A stretch of 64,000 nt of DNA from Panonychus citri. Taxonomy: Eukaryota > Arthropoda > Arachnida > Trombidiformes > Tetranychidae. The DNA lies in assembly GCF_014898815.1 (NCBI RefSeq), contig NW_026515545.1, positions 1,054,001 through 1,118,000 on the forward strand, written 5' to 3'. Below the pieces are notes generated by a model. It ran no database searches and was not told the origin of the DNA. It worked only from the letters and a program-made list of their open reading frames with translations. This document shows positions 39,817 to 51,444 of this stretch, one piece after another. A program made the translations under genes and the position numbers. Position 1 is the first letter of the stretch. Every line of letters starts with the position of its first letter.

Positions 39817-42800
39817 ATAGCTCATTCTCAGTTTCTTGACCTGGAATTTTATAGTCATCGTGATATCCATCCTAGAGAAAAGAAGAAAAAAAGATGAAGA
39901 GAAAAAGAAAAAGAAAGAAATTATCATTATTACTATTCCCTAGTTGTCGGTTCTCTCATTGGATTACACAGAATTGGAAAATGGTTCGAAATGGTTATTT
40001 CTTTTTCGAAAATACAACAAATCAACTGAGAATCTGCTCGTAATGAGTAAACCGATTATTGTTATTGGTATAATATCGGATTCTCTGTGAGTTTATGCAT
40101 AATATTTACCAGAGAGAAACAAAAGTTATTATGGAGATTAACTTATTCTCTCTCCTTTTTTATATTACGATTGTTTGATTTTTTTTCCTTCATTCGATAT
40201 TTAATTGCTCAACATCATCTTTAATTTATTTCTATTTCTTTTATTACCTTTACACTATTATTATCATGTTAACTTCCTTGTTCCTATGTATCTCTTTCAA
40301 TGGATAATCATGACTTATGACTTATTCAGTTGATCAAATTTTATGCTTCACTTTGGATTTAATTTAATCTCATTCTCTTTTATATGGATTAGGTTATTTA
40401 CTCATCATTTATTTCCCGTTTGGTCAGCGTTTTAATCTCTTTGGTCAAGCTTAAGGTCGCAAATAATTTATTAGATTTTCTTGTTATCCACTATATTAGT
40501 TTTCTCGATTACAAATATAATATAATATCATCTGTTTATCGAGAAAATCATTTCAATCACTTTTCTATCATTCATACAATATAAGAATCTTTTTTTCCCT
40601 TTCATTTGATTACTAAAATTCTAATCAATTTGTGATGATTGATTACAATTTAAAGTTTCTCAATGACAACTATTTTTTGCTCTCTCTCTCTCTCATTTAA
40701 TGGTTAACAATTTAACCTAATTAACTGTTTACAAGTTAAATCATTTTTCCTTCTTAGGATATTTTAAATGGTTAACTTGTTGAACGTTTTGTTTAAGCGA
40801 AACAACAAATTTTATTAATTCAACTGATTAACAGTTAAATTGTGTTCAATTAACACTTTCATGTTAATTTTAACAAGATAATTGTTAATCAACAATTGTT
40901 TTTAGAGAGAAAAAAGGTCAACAATTAAATTGATTGAGAGGAAAACTCATAGATTATCATTTTCTTTCATGTGGATCAAACAATAACAATAAAATTGATC
41001 AGCTGTAAATTAAAATCTATTGGTTTATCATTTTATCATTTCCAATAATAAACTATCTTAAACTTTTTCTCTTCTTCTCTATTTTTCTTTGTAGATTTAA
41101 GTGATTTGTCTATTATATATAAATTTTCTCAGCACTATTCCTATAAAACCATTATCATTATCGATAATAATAATGCCGTCATTAGATCAACACATAGAAA
41201 GAGAGATGATAAGATGAGCGTGATCCTCTTTTTGGCCTCTTCTCTTTTCTCCCTCGGTCTCTCATTGAATTTGAAACAATTTATGGCGAAACTGGTTTGT
41301 ACCATTAATCAGTTGATAAAAGCAATGAAAGTGAAATGATGTCTGTTAATCTTCAAAGTTACAGCTTCTCATCGACATTATTACATAGATTCCAGGTAAA
41401 CGGGAGAGCGAAAAAGAGAGATAAAGATGAAACTGGGCTAATGATACTTTAAACTCTAAAGAGAGAAAAGGAAACCGTTTACCTTGAATAGAAAAAAAAG
41501 AGAAAAAAAAGAAAACATTGTCAATATAATCAAAACGATAATCAGAGAAAAGAAAAGAAGTCATCAACCAGAAAGGTCAATCCAAAGAAGAAAACCTCAT
41601 AGAGATATTACAATTCTCTCGTTTTTATGATACAATTGTAATAACAATCTATGGAAAGTTATCATTTGGAATTAAATCCATTTATTGGTATGTTTTTCTT
41701 CTTCCTTTTCTTTTGATTATTCCAAATGATAAACTACCTTTTTTTTCAATTTCGTTTTTATTTCTGTCGATTTAAGTGATTAGTATGTTGTTTTCTTCTT
41801 TGTTCTTTACTCTATATCATCATCAATGGTAATAACTGTTCAGTGATAACGACATTAGATCAACACATAACCAAAAGCGAAGAGAAAATGGAAATTGACC
41901 CTCTCTTTTTCCTCTTCTTTTTCCTTTGGTTTTTGTTCCAATTTTTGGGTCCAGTATTTATCGTTCCTTTTGCTCTCTTTTTTGCTCTCTCTCTCCTTTT
42001 CGCTCCCTGGAATGATAATGATGAGAAAAGAAGAGAAAATTAGTGTTAAAAAAATAGATATAAAGATGATTGTAGTTTCTTTGTTTTTCTATGTGTTTGT
42101 TTTTTACGATAGGTTAAGTGAGAAGATGAGGAAATAATGTAATAGGTGGTAAATGGGCAAAAGTATCACTGTAACACTTGGAAATGTATAGAAATTACTA
42201 TTGGAAAATAAAATAGATTTCAGAGTTAATTGTTGCTGATGTTTTTTTTGTTCTTTCTTTGGTTCGAATATATATTTTTTAGGTCTCTTGGAATACCAAC
42301 ATCTCATCAGGAAATTTTACAAATCAAGCCAATCGCTGCTAAAGCTCATTGTCGTGATCATCCATCTTTGGAAGATGGTCAAAAGCAACTTTGTGAGCTT
42401 AATCATCATGTCCTTCAAGCAATTAGCAAAGGAGCCAAATTGGGTATAGATGAGTGTCAACACCAATTTAGACGGAATCGCTGGAATTGTACAACTTTTA
42501 ATGACCATCCAAAGCTATTTGGCAGTGTTGTTGAAACAAGTGAGTAACAATTAGTATTAATCAATTTATGGCTTATTTATCGTTTGTACTTTCGATGGGT
42601 TGAAACTTTTTCGTGTCAATTTGCTTGCAAAAAGTTTAAAGTAATAAAGTATAATCGGGAATATAAATAATGAATTTCAGGTAATAACGGGACAGAATAA
42701 AATGATGAAAATTGAATAAAGGCTTAATGATTAATCAATGATGATTCTAGGGATTTGATTGCTCCTGTTGTTGGAGTTTCAGTTGCTGTAATCGTTGATC

Positions 42801-45132
42801 TTGTAGTTGTTTTGATAAAGGTTTAGGTTTTGTTTTGATAACCACTGGAGTTGATTGTGTCTTTGATTGAGCTTTAGCTTGAAGTTGGCAGGTTAAAGAT
42901 TTGGCTAGTGAGGTGAATAATGGTTTTGGTTTAGCTAATAGCGAAGAAAATTTTGTAGATAATGTTGTTGGTTGTGGAAGTTGTTGTTGTGGTTGGGTGG
43001 AATAAGGTGGTTGTAAAAGTTTAGATGCAGATGATGACGATGAACTGGAAAAGACTCGTTGTTTGGTTGATTTTCTAGCATGTCGACGCATATTTTTCTT
43101 AATTGGACGCATACTTTGATTGTAAATGTTTACAAAGAATATTTTCTTCTGATAAAATTCAATAACCAATTGAGGAACCAAAACATTTGTCAAAGTTGAA
43201 GGCATTAGCGTTTTTTTACCACCTTCCAATAAGACATAATGAACTAATCTACCACCGATATTGGTAATGTCCAAAATTTGTGAAATATTTACATCATCAA
43301 TGGGATGAGAAACATGATCAGGAAATGGAACTTGAACATCAGAATTTAACATTTCGTTTCGTAAAATCTACAAAGAAACAAAAGAAAAGTGTATTAAACC
43401 ACAAGCTACAAAAAAAATCACGAAATAGAATAAAAAGAAAAAGAAAAAAAAAGCTGAAATCTAATAATTTGATTAATGTTTCTATTCATCTAAACAATCT
43501 AAATACACTATGATTGAGTAAACAAAAGATATACCAATTAACCTCAAGAGGAAAATTTAGCAAATGATTAGTCATTATCAATGGTCATCAACATGATGAT
43601 TAAACAATTAACAGTCCAAAAGGTTAAGTTTGGTCATTAATGGAAAACCAATTTTAACCAAATCAACAGAAAAATAAGAGAACAAATAAAATCTTCAATT
43701 TCTATCAACAATTAGAATCATTATACTTACAATAAATTTCCACAGGCTATTGATGACTCTGTAAATGAGTTAATTGTCACAGTAATTAAAGTAATAAAAA
43801 GATTAATAGAGAAAAAAATAAAACAATTAAAAAGAAATCAAATCAAAATCAAATGAAAACGAGAGAGAGAGAGAAAAAAGCTAATTAAACAATCGTGTTA
43901 ATGGAACACCAGATGTCGCCACGAGTGTTCGAGGGAAAAACTAATGTTATTCAATTAGAAAAGAAAATTTTTCCCTCATTGATTGATAACCAATCAGAAT
44001 CGTTGGCGAATTTAAATTTAATTTGTAAAGAAGAATTTTTTTCAATTCTATTTTTTGTTTTTCTTTTGTCTTGTTATTTTCTATTTGTTTCTTAAAGGAA
44101 GTCGGGAAAAGGCTTATCTTTACGCAATTTCATCTGCTGGTTTAGCTTATACGGTAACCAAGGCCTGTAGTCAAAGTCTATTGGCTAATTGTAGTTGTGA
44201 CAATGGAATCCGGAGTAAAACAACCAAAGGAAAATGGAGTTGGGGTGGTTGTTCAGACGATATTCAATATGGTTCTTTGTTTAGTCGATCGTTTCTTGAT
44301 ACATCGGAGGATAATAAAACTGCTGATGGTTTGATGAACATTCACAATAATGAAGCTGGAAGATCGGTAATGTTTCAATAATTTTCTCATTTTCTATTCT
44401 GTAAACTATTCTATTTGTAACTAGAGTTATTCTTGGGTGAACTCTTTTATTTATAGTATTACTTTTTGTCTTTTTATAAATGGTAATAATTTTTACGTTT
44501 TTTTTGCTCTTTACTTTCTTTTTATTATTTATTTATTTTTTTTTTTGGTGCCAAGTAGATTCTTAAATCTAAAATGGAAAGAGTCTGTAAGTGTCATGGA
44601 GTCTCTGGTTCGTGTACAATGAGAGTTTGCTGGCGTAAATTGGGATCATTCAGGGGAATCGGTGATGAACTGATGAAACGATTTGATGGAGCAACTAAAG
44701 TACGTTTGGTGGCAAAGAAAACAAAACCTCGACTCAAACCGATCATGAGAGAAGCTAAGAAACCAAGTAGACGAGATCTTGTTTTTCTTGAACCATCGCT
44801 CAACTATTGCGAACGAAATGAGACGTGAGTGTTTTTCTCCTTTTAACAAATGAAATCACCTTCTATTGGATTTACAGTTAATCGTATTAATTATTTACCT
44901 TTTTACTCATGTTTTTTTTCTTTCATTAAGACTCGGAATTCTTGGTACACAGGGTCGTCGTTGTAATGCTACAAGTTTGGATACTGATTCATGTAAATTA
45001 CTCTGTTGTGGTCGAGGATATCATACAATGGTGAGAAGTGTCGAGGATAAATGTAACTGTAAATTCATTTGGTGTTGTCGTGTTGATTGTCAAAAGTGTA
45101 TGGCACAAAAAGAGGAACACTTTTGTAACTAA
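37674..45132 (+). CDS. Wnt family secreted ligand, Wnt16/Wnt5-like
   Basis: CDS: 37674-37762, 42283-42539, 44098-44366, 44559-44824, 44931-45132, giving 360 residues, the usual Wnt length. All junctions are GT-AG and in phase. Exon 1 encodes a signal peptide (residues 1 to about 27) ending in SSWW, and joins to SLGIPTSH, recalling the Wnt5 SWWSLG start. Further motifs: GIDECQHQFRRNRWNC, WSWGGCSDDIQYG, HNNEAGRS, CKCHGVSGSC (215-224, with the palmitoleoylated Ser221), LGTQGRRCN, LLCCGRGY and CKFIWCC. SDDIQYG, LGI-GTQGR and CKFIWCC resemble Wnt16 more than Wnt5, so I leave the subfamily open. Wnt proteins signal through Frizzled receptors. Intron 1 is 4.5 kb, and intron 2 (42540-44097) holds an antisense gene. 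Sequons include NCT (about 78) and NAT in the C-terminal part. Confidence 0.95.
37763..42282. other. Wnt intron 1
   Basis: A 4.5-kb intron bounded by TG|GTAAGT and TTTTTTAG|G. It contains a (CT)n tract at 39775-39810 and a (GAGT)n tract near 39598-39617. Two related segments near 41083-41300 and 41760-42040 both begin with the word GATTTAAGTGATT and then share features such as ATCAACACATA and a CTCTTTTT-rich run, suggesting an old local duplication. No nested gene was seen. Confidence 0.6.
39775..39810. repeat. (CT)n microsatellite in Wnt intron 1
   Basis: About 18 CT units. Confidence 0.95.
42747..43352 (-). CDS. Chromoshadow-domain-only HP1-like protein nested in Wnt intron 2
   Basis: The 201-residue frame lies wholly within Wnt intron 2 on the opposite strand. 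Residues about 21-75 form a chromoshadow-like domain: ISQILDITNIGGRLVHYVLL followed by PQLVIEFYQKKIFF. Relative to HP1 the dimer-helix positions are conserved (Ile64, Tyr67, Ile71), but the Trp that contacts PxVxL ligands is Phe73. No chromodomain is present. The tail is basic (about 82-99), then Ser-, Gln-, Pro- and Lys-rich, as expected of a disordered DNA- or RNA-binding extension. An acceptor TTTGTAG lies 15 bases upstream of the ATG, in frame, and a donor ATT|GTAAGT lies at 43731/43730, so a 5' exon (43731 upward) probably exists and may be untranslated. The protein is probably nuclear and chromatin-associated. Confidence 0.72.
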   Translation of the reverse strand: MLNSDVQVPFPDHVSHPIDDVNISQILDITNIGGRLVHYVLLEGGKKTLMPSTLTNVLVPQLVIEFYQKKIFFVNIYNQSMRPIKKNMRRHARKSTKQRVFSSSSSSSASKLLQPPYSTQPQQQLPQPTTLSTKFSSLLAKPKPLFTSLAKSLTCQLQAKAQSKTQSTPVVIKTKPKPLSKQLQDQRLQQLKLQQQEQSNP

Positions 45133-45783
45133 ATCAATCACTTGGACAACAATAATCATCACAATCATCACGAATACCTGGAAAATTACCTCATCATTTC
45201 ACTTTTCCTCTTCAAAAGAGCAACTAAACTAATCCAATTGTCATCATAATCTTTCATCAATAGATTTCCCTATGAAACATGAAGATGATGATGTTAATCC
45301 CACCCGATAACCAAGACTGATTTAATATCCATTAATTGAGACAAACAAAAAATCATCTTCATAGATTTAAACATCAACTATCCTAATCATTTTCTTTTTC
45401 ACTATAATTTGTGTTTCTTTTTATATATTAATAGAATAGAAAGAATCAACTTGATTACTTTCTAATCTTTTTACTCATTGAAATGAATTGAATGGATCTC
45501 TTTCAAACAAATATAATCATTATTGATTAACTAATTAACTATAAATATGTAAAATATTAATGAAAACTTTCTAATCCAATGAAACAAAGGTCAAACCGTT
45601 GATCTTTCCAATAGGAACAACAATTAATAGATTAAATCAACAATGACAATAATCATAATCACAATAAAAGATAATTAATTTACTTGTTATGCATAAATTG
45701 TGCTCAATCAACTGAAAAACAATTACATAATTGTCTTGATTGTAGAATAATAATTTTGTTAAGTTGAAAGTGATAACTGGTAA
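45133..45783. other. Convergent intergenic region, 3' ends of Wnt and the ADAM-like gene
   Basis: AT-rich 3' flanking DNA. AATAAA on the plus strand at 45663-45668 is a candidate Wnt poly(A) signal about 530 bases after the stop. No gene was seen. Confidence 0.5.
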
Positions 45784-46001
45784 TTACTTTTTTTTGGGTT
45801 GAACTTTTGATTTGGTGGTTAAATCGGTTCGAGTTAATTTACTCTTGGTACTCAAAAGTTTACTAGAAATCTTCAGGTCACCTTTGCCCAGCGACAAGAA
45901 TTCGGATGAACTTTTCTTCGGTACCTTGTCACTTAATTCGAGCATCGGTAAAGTTTTCTCACTATAACCTAAAATCTTAACAAACGTAGACGATTTCGAG
46001 T

Positions 46002-47302
46002 CTAAATTGAACTCGACAGGTTTAATTTGCTTTTCGATGGTCCAGTGATCGATTTAATTTTCTGAATCGAAAGGTCAATATTGGGTGATAGATCAGGTAA
46101 TATCTTGGACTTGGACTTTTTCACCGTGGGGTCGGTTAAAATGCTACTTTTAAGTTTCCTTTGAATTCGTGAGTTTTTACGTTTCGTTTTATTTTGTGAA
46201 GGTGGAACTACAAATCTGGCCTCAGTAAAAGACGATCCGAGAGCAATAGAGAGGCTAGAGTTTTTCTTCAACGGAATACGAGTGTAAAAAAATATCAACA
46301 TACTGGAGAAAAGTACAATTCCCGCAATAAACGAAGCCGAATAGATCAGAACATAATATCGACTCATCCAATTATCTTGTATCAATTGCTAAAGGAAAAG
46401 TCGAACGAACAAAAATCAAATTAAACCAAGAAAATAAAGAAAGAAAGAGAGAGAATCGAAAATTCTACCTTGGAACAAGTGAAATAATTACAATCTGCCG
46501 GACAATTAGCGACTTCGAGGCAATCACAATGCTCTTTACCCTCTATTAGGCCATTTCCACAAACGGGCAAGGCCACATCTTCTGGAATTGACCTTCCACA
46601 GGTATAGTTTCTTTCGTACAGATATTCGCCAATACATTTAAACAGATCGGGTTTTTGATTGATAAACGAATCATACTCCAAAACCTCACAATTAACAGGA
46701 CCGCCACCGTAGTTACATGTTTTTCCACAACTGATTATGTTGAATAATGAAATCAATATATCATCTCCCATCGAATATGGTTTGCCTGTTTGATTATAAC
46801 TCCAAACGAATAACGGCATTCTATTTTCTTCACAAAATCTCATCCTCACGGCATTAAGTGACCGAGGCCTATTGTATAAAACGATAACCATAATGGTAAT
46901 ACCATCAATTTGATCCTTCCAAATATCTCGTAGTTTAAAATCAACCCAACGATCGAATTCTCTGTGGCTTACATTGACCAAAGATTCCGGAAATTTGGGC
47001 ACATAGGAAAATCCTCTGACATATGAAATCATTCCTGTCTTGGATAATATTTTATTCATGTAAACGAGATTATTTTTCATGGAGGTTAAATCAGATTCCA
47101 AGTTGGATGTTGTTGATTGTTCATGGATAAAGTAAAAAGCCGGATAAACGATTATATCGACTGCAGTTATATTGGTAACCAAGGAAATTGTCAAATTAAC
47201 TTCACTTATTTGGTCAATCCATTCAATTGTATCACTCCTCTCATCTGAATTAATTATCACAATAAATGTCAATAGAACCAAATTGTATAACCATCCTCTC
47301 AT
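46002..47302 (-). CDS. Membrane-anchored ADAM-like protein lacking the zinc-binding site
   Basis: Proposed CDS on the minus strand: 47302-46469 joined to 46388-46002, 406 residues. The ATG at 47302 starts a signal peptide (MRGWLYNLVLLTFIVIINSD). Residues about 25-240 occupy the place of an ADAM metalloprotease domain and end in a Cys-spaced segment (SCGKTCNYGGGPVNC, then DLFKCIGEYL). A clipped disintegrin start follows: VCGNGLIEGKEHCDC at about 247. No HExxHxxGxxH motif is present, so it should be catalytically inactive. The intron (CSK|GTAGAA to TTTAG|CAATTG) leads to a transmembrane helix (about 288-313) and a basic Lys/Ser-rich cytoplasmic tail. Several N-glycosylation sequons support an extracellular domain. 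The tail frame stops at 46002, but a very similar Lys/Ser-rich frame continues in another phase to 45784 (see findings), so the true C-terminus is uncertain. Confidence 0.75.
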
Positions 47303-47529
47303 TGAGAATAATAAGTTAATCAATTGGAACTGAATAAAGATCAATGTGATTATCAATTTTTGCTTAAATCATAAATTTAAAGGTTTACAAATTATTAGTC
47401 TACTAATTAACCAAATCCTTTCACTTTACATTTAGTATCTAATTAAAAGTTGATCATTAATTTTGATGAAATGATGGTAACAATTAATATTGCTACTACA
47501 CTGTACTAATTAAAATCCTTTTTCGAAAA

Positions 47530-48758
47530 ATTTCGTTTACTAATTTAAATTGTCTCCTGAATTGTTACAATTAACTGGTTGAGATGTGTGGCAGTGTGGT
47601 TAGCTGGTTGTGTGATATAAACGACAACCACTGACTCCACTACCCATACATCCGATGCCTAAATCAACAATTAACTTAATCGTGACAATTAACAGCTCAT
47701 ATTGGAGAGGATCAACCATATCAATCGGAAGACAATTAAATCAAATTATTTAGCGACAATTAAAATTAATTTCATCTTCTTTTTTATCACCATGATCATC
47801 ATCTTCGTTTAATTGTTGTTTTTCGCTTTTCTTGTTTACAATTAACTTTTGGAACCATCATCATCATCTTAATTACGATTAAATTGTGTGATCATCAGCA
47901 CTGATCAGTTGTTCATTTCCGATTTTAATCATTCAATTTACCAAATTAAATGAAGAAATTTGATTAATATAATTTAACATCATTTATTAACCATCATAAT
48001 CAGTAAATTGTTACAATTAAACAATCATGAAGATGAACCAACTCACAGAAACGATTACAATCAAAATTGGAGATTAATTTGAACTGGTAAATCTAATGTA
48101 TCTAATTGTGACTTTAATTGTAACAAATATTTAAATGATTAAAATTAAACAATCTAAAATAAACTCATTTTAATCAACTAAATTGTGTCAACATAAATTA
48201 ACAATTTATCAAGAAATAAATGATGATTTTATTGATAGTATTTTTTTTTATTCCCTCAACTTTAATCTCAAGGATAAAGATTAACTTTAAATCCTGTTGG
48301 TGACAATCCTTAATCATGATGTGAATAAAGTTTCAAATCCAAAAATTTGAACGGAATCAGCTGATAGTTGATAATCATCTTTGGAGGTTTGTTTTTGAAT
48401 GACCAGGTAACGTCCAACTAATGGACAAGGCTAAACAATTAAATAATAAGAGAAACAAACAATCATTAGTTAATCATGTTAATCATGTTAATAAACTATT
48501 AATATTATAAGTTAAGCGCGTGTTGATTAATCATAATTGTAGAAATGATAATAATCCAATGATGATGACGATGATCAAGAAAAACAAAGTATTAACAATA
48601 CAAAGACAGAATTTAACTTTTGTCTTGATTGTTGTTTGTTGTTGTTGATCAAATCAACGATTATTGTGAGTGTGTGCAAGTTAATTAAGTTTGAAGATTT
48701 AACAATTATTAATGAGTGGACACTTACCTTACACTGGACAATGTCGTAACCCTGAAAG
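47530..48758. repeat. Left arm of a 1.2-kb inverted duplication
   Basis: The reverse complement of this segment matches 51561-52771 almost base for base, with scattered substitutions and a few small indels (for example an extra AACAACAA-type insertion in the left arm). Homology stops at ATTTCG (47530) on one side and at CTTTCAGGGTTACG (48758) on the other, where this arm adjoins a (GA)n tract. The arm carries a copy of the 3' end of the PAN/fucolectin-like gene and lies just upstream of the ADAM-like gene. Confidence 0.95.
48314..48758 (-). pseudogene. Inverted copy of the 3' end of the PAN/fucolectin-like gene
   Basis: It contains the last 31 bases of exon 6 (48758-48728), the whole intron with its GTAAGT donor, and a full-length exon 7 copy (48430-48314, 117 bases, ending in TGA). 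The reading frame of both exon pieces is intact. Upstream of the break, a (CT)n tract ending in TTTCAG resembles a splice acceptor. No copies of exons 1-5 adjoin it, so it cannot make the full protein unless the neighbouring segment is inverted. Confidence 0.85.
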
Positions 48759-49278
48759 AGAGAGAGAGAGAGAGTTATTAGAATCAAACCCAAAATAAAA
48801 ATAAATTGCTCACAATTAAAGTTAATTTGAAGTGAATTTTGAAGAAAATTGAATTTGTTTCACTCGCTAGATGGCGACTCCTTGGAATTAATTCTTCGCA
48901 TTAATTGTTTGCAATTAAGGGAAATTTTCGATCACTACCAATCAAATTAACTATTTATGTCAATAGATTTATGAATATTATCTCGATCATCTGATCCAAA
49001 GATAATTAAAGGTTAATTGTTGTTTCTTTTTTTTGTTTTGATTGTTTTGGTTACTGTTTATGTTTCTGATCAATCAAAAAATATAATCAATCAACTGAAT
49101 CAGTTGATTATTGTTGCAAAAATAAACGGACATTATGATTGTCCGAATAAAATTAGATCAGGTTGATTATCAATCAAACTAAATTGTCATAGTCTTTGAT
49201 TGTTTAGCCTCTTTTTTTTATAAACCAAATTAAGTTGATTGTTGTTTTTTTCTCAAGTTTATTTTCAAAATATTGACA

Positions 49279-51385
49279 ATGATTAAATCTAATTACTTAA
49301 CCATTTTATTATCAACTCTCTTCATATTACCTTTAATTGTGAGTAATTTAACTTTTCAAATCATTAATAGTTAACCTTTTCCATTACTAATTTTAATTGT
49401 GATTCGCAATTTATTTAACCAGAATTGTAAGGTAATCAATGAATTTTACATTCGGACATTTCCTGAGGACATTTCGATAACTTTTCCAGAGGGTCGAGTG
49501 ATCAGCTGTCTGGCTAATTGTCCCGAAAAGGGTTGTAATTGTTTCAGGTTATTAATCAACAATTTAGCAAAAGTATAAACCAAACAATAACGTTAACAAT
49601 TAACTTTCCTTTCCAACAATTAACTAATCCAGAATCTCTCGAGATGTGACCAACATTAATTGTGAATACGATGTCAGTGATATGAGTAAAAATGATAAAT
49701 TCATTTACTACGCTGTGGTAAGTAAAACAATCAATTGATTAAACTTTCACCTTCTAGACAATTAACTTGATTGTTAAGCCTTTTTCTTGTTAATTTTCCA
49801 GTAAAATTAAATTATTATCAATCACCTTAGAGAATTGTATTGAAAAAAAAGAGATTATCATTGATTTCATTTTCTTTCTCGTTGGTTAATCAATTTTGCC
49901 CTTTGAAAAGTAATTAAAGTCCACAATTGATTGATTATTACGACGAAATCAATTAATAGTCTGTCTCTTTAACTGTAACAAAAAAAAATATCAACAAAAC
50001 CGCAGATTAACAAACAGAATCAGCAATTAACTTAATTATTATCACCTAGAAAAGGAAACACCTTCAATCATTTTAATCAACACTAATCCAATTTTTTCCT
50101 CTCTCAATCAATTAATTTCAGGATAGATACAATTCAACAATTAGTACAGGTTAGTCTAATTTACACTAATCCAATCAAGCCAATTGATCAGGTTAATTGT
50201 TGACAATTTATTCTAGGTAATAATTTGGCTACAAATGCAAAGGTAACCAAAAGTTCTGGAACTGAATCAACTGAAAATCCATCAACAACTCATCCTTGGA
50301 TTCAATTTGATTTAACCAGAGAGTTTACAATCACAGGAATTAGAATCCAATCAAACAAAGGTAACAATTAACAATCACAATAGTAGTCAATCAATCAATT
50401 AATCAATCAAATTGTACAAGACAGAGAGAGAGAGAGAGGTAACAATTTGATTACTTGATAACAACCATTAAATGGGTTGAGGTTATTTTCCGATGATTTA
50501 TTTTTCATCACACATCCTAATTGTTGTAATTAACAGAGAGACATTCAATGATAATGTTAATTGTAAGTTAATTATTACAGGTTGATGATTAATAGTAATA
50601 TGTAATAGAAAAGGGGAGATTTGAGATGATGTCAATTTAGATTTGATTAGAATCTAAATTAACACCTTAAATCTAATCACTTTCATCCCACCTCTAAGTT
50701 AAATCAGTGGTCATCTACTCCTTTCGTGGTGGTCATGATGATTAACTGATCATCATTATTATCATGATATTATCCAGAATTTTCAAGATTCATCATTTTA
50801 TCAGAATTGAAAGTTATATTGATGGTGGAGAATGAAAATTTCTTCAAGATTTAATTTGTTTCCCCGATTTTGATGAGTTTTTTCATGAGGATAATTATGA
50901 TGATTAAAAGATGGAAAATTTGAAAAAGAAAGTGAAAACTCATCAACCCTGAACAAGAACATGTTTTCTGAAAAATTATCTCTTTGAAACTGAACAACTA
51001 CTTGATTACATAGAAAACAACAACATCGCTTGAAGGCATTTCAAGGTTATCAGCTAATTTCAAATCTTCACTTTACCTCTTTCTTTACTTTCTTTTCGGT
51101 CTCTCTCTCTTTCTCATATGAGGAAAATGAACAATAATGGATTCCACTTTCACTCTTTTGTATCATGTTTCCAATCAAAGTGTATCTTCACCATCAAATC
51201 AAGGATGAAATTACCCACCGCCACCATCTCTCTCATCACAATGCCCACTCCTCCATTTACAATCCATTGTATTACATTGATTGTTATAACAATTAACTGA
51301 CTCACTGTTTTCCAATTGAATTATTACAATAATATTGATTAGTCACAGATCTCAAATGATGATTAGTATTCTCCCAATTTGATTC

Positions 51386-51444
<59 letters not shown>

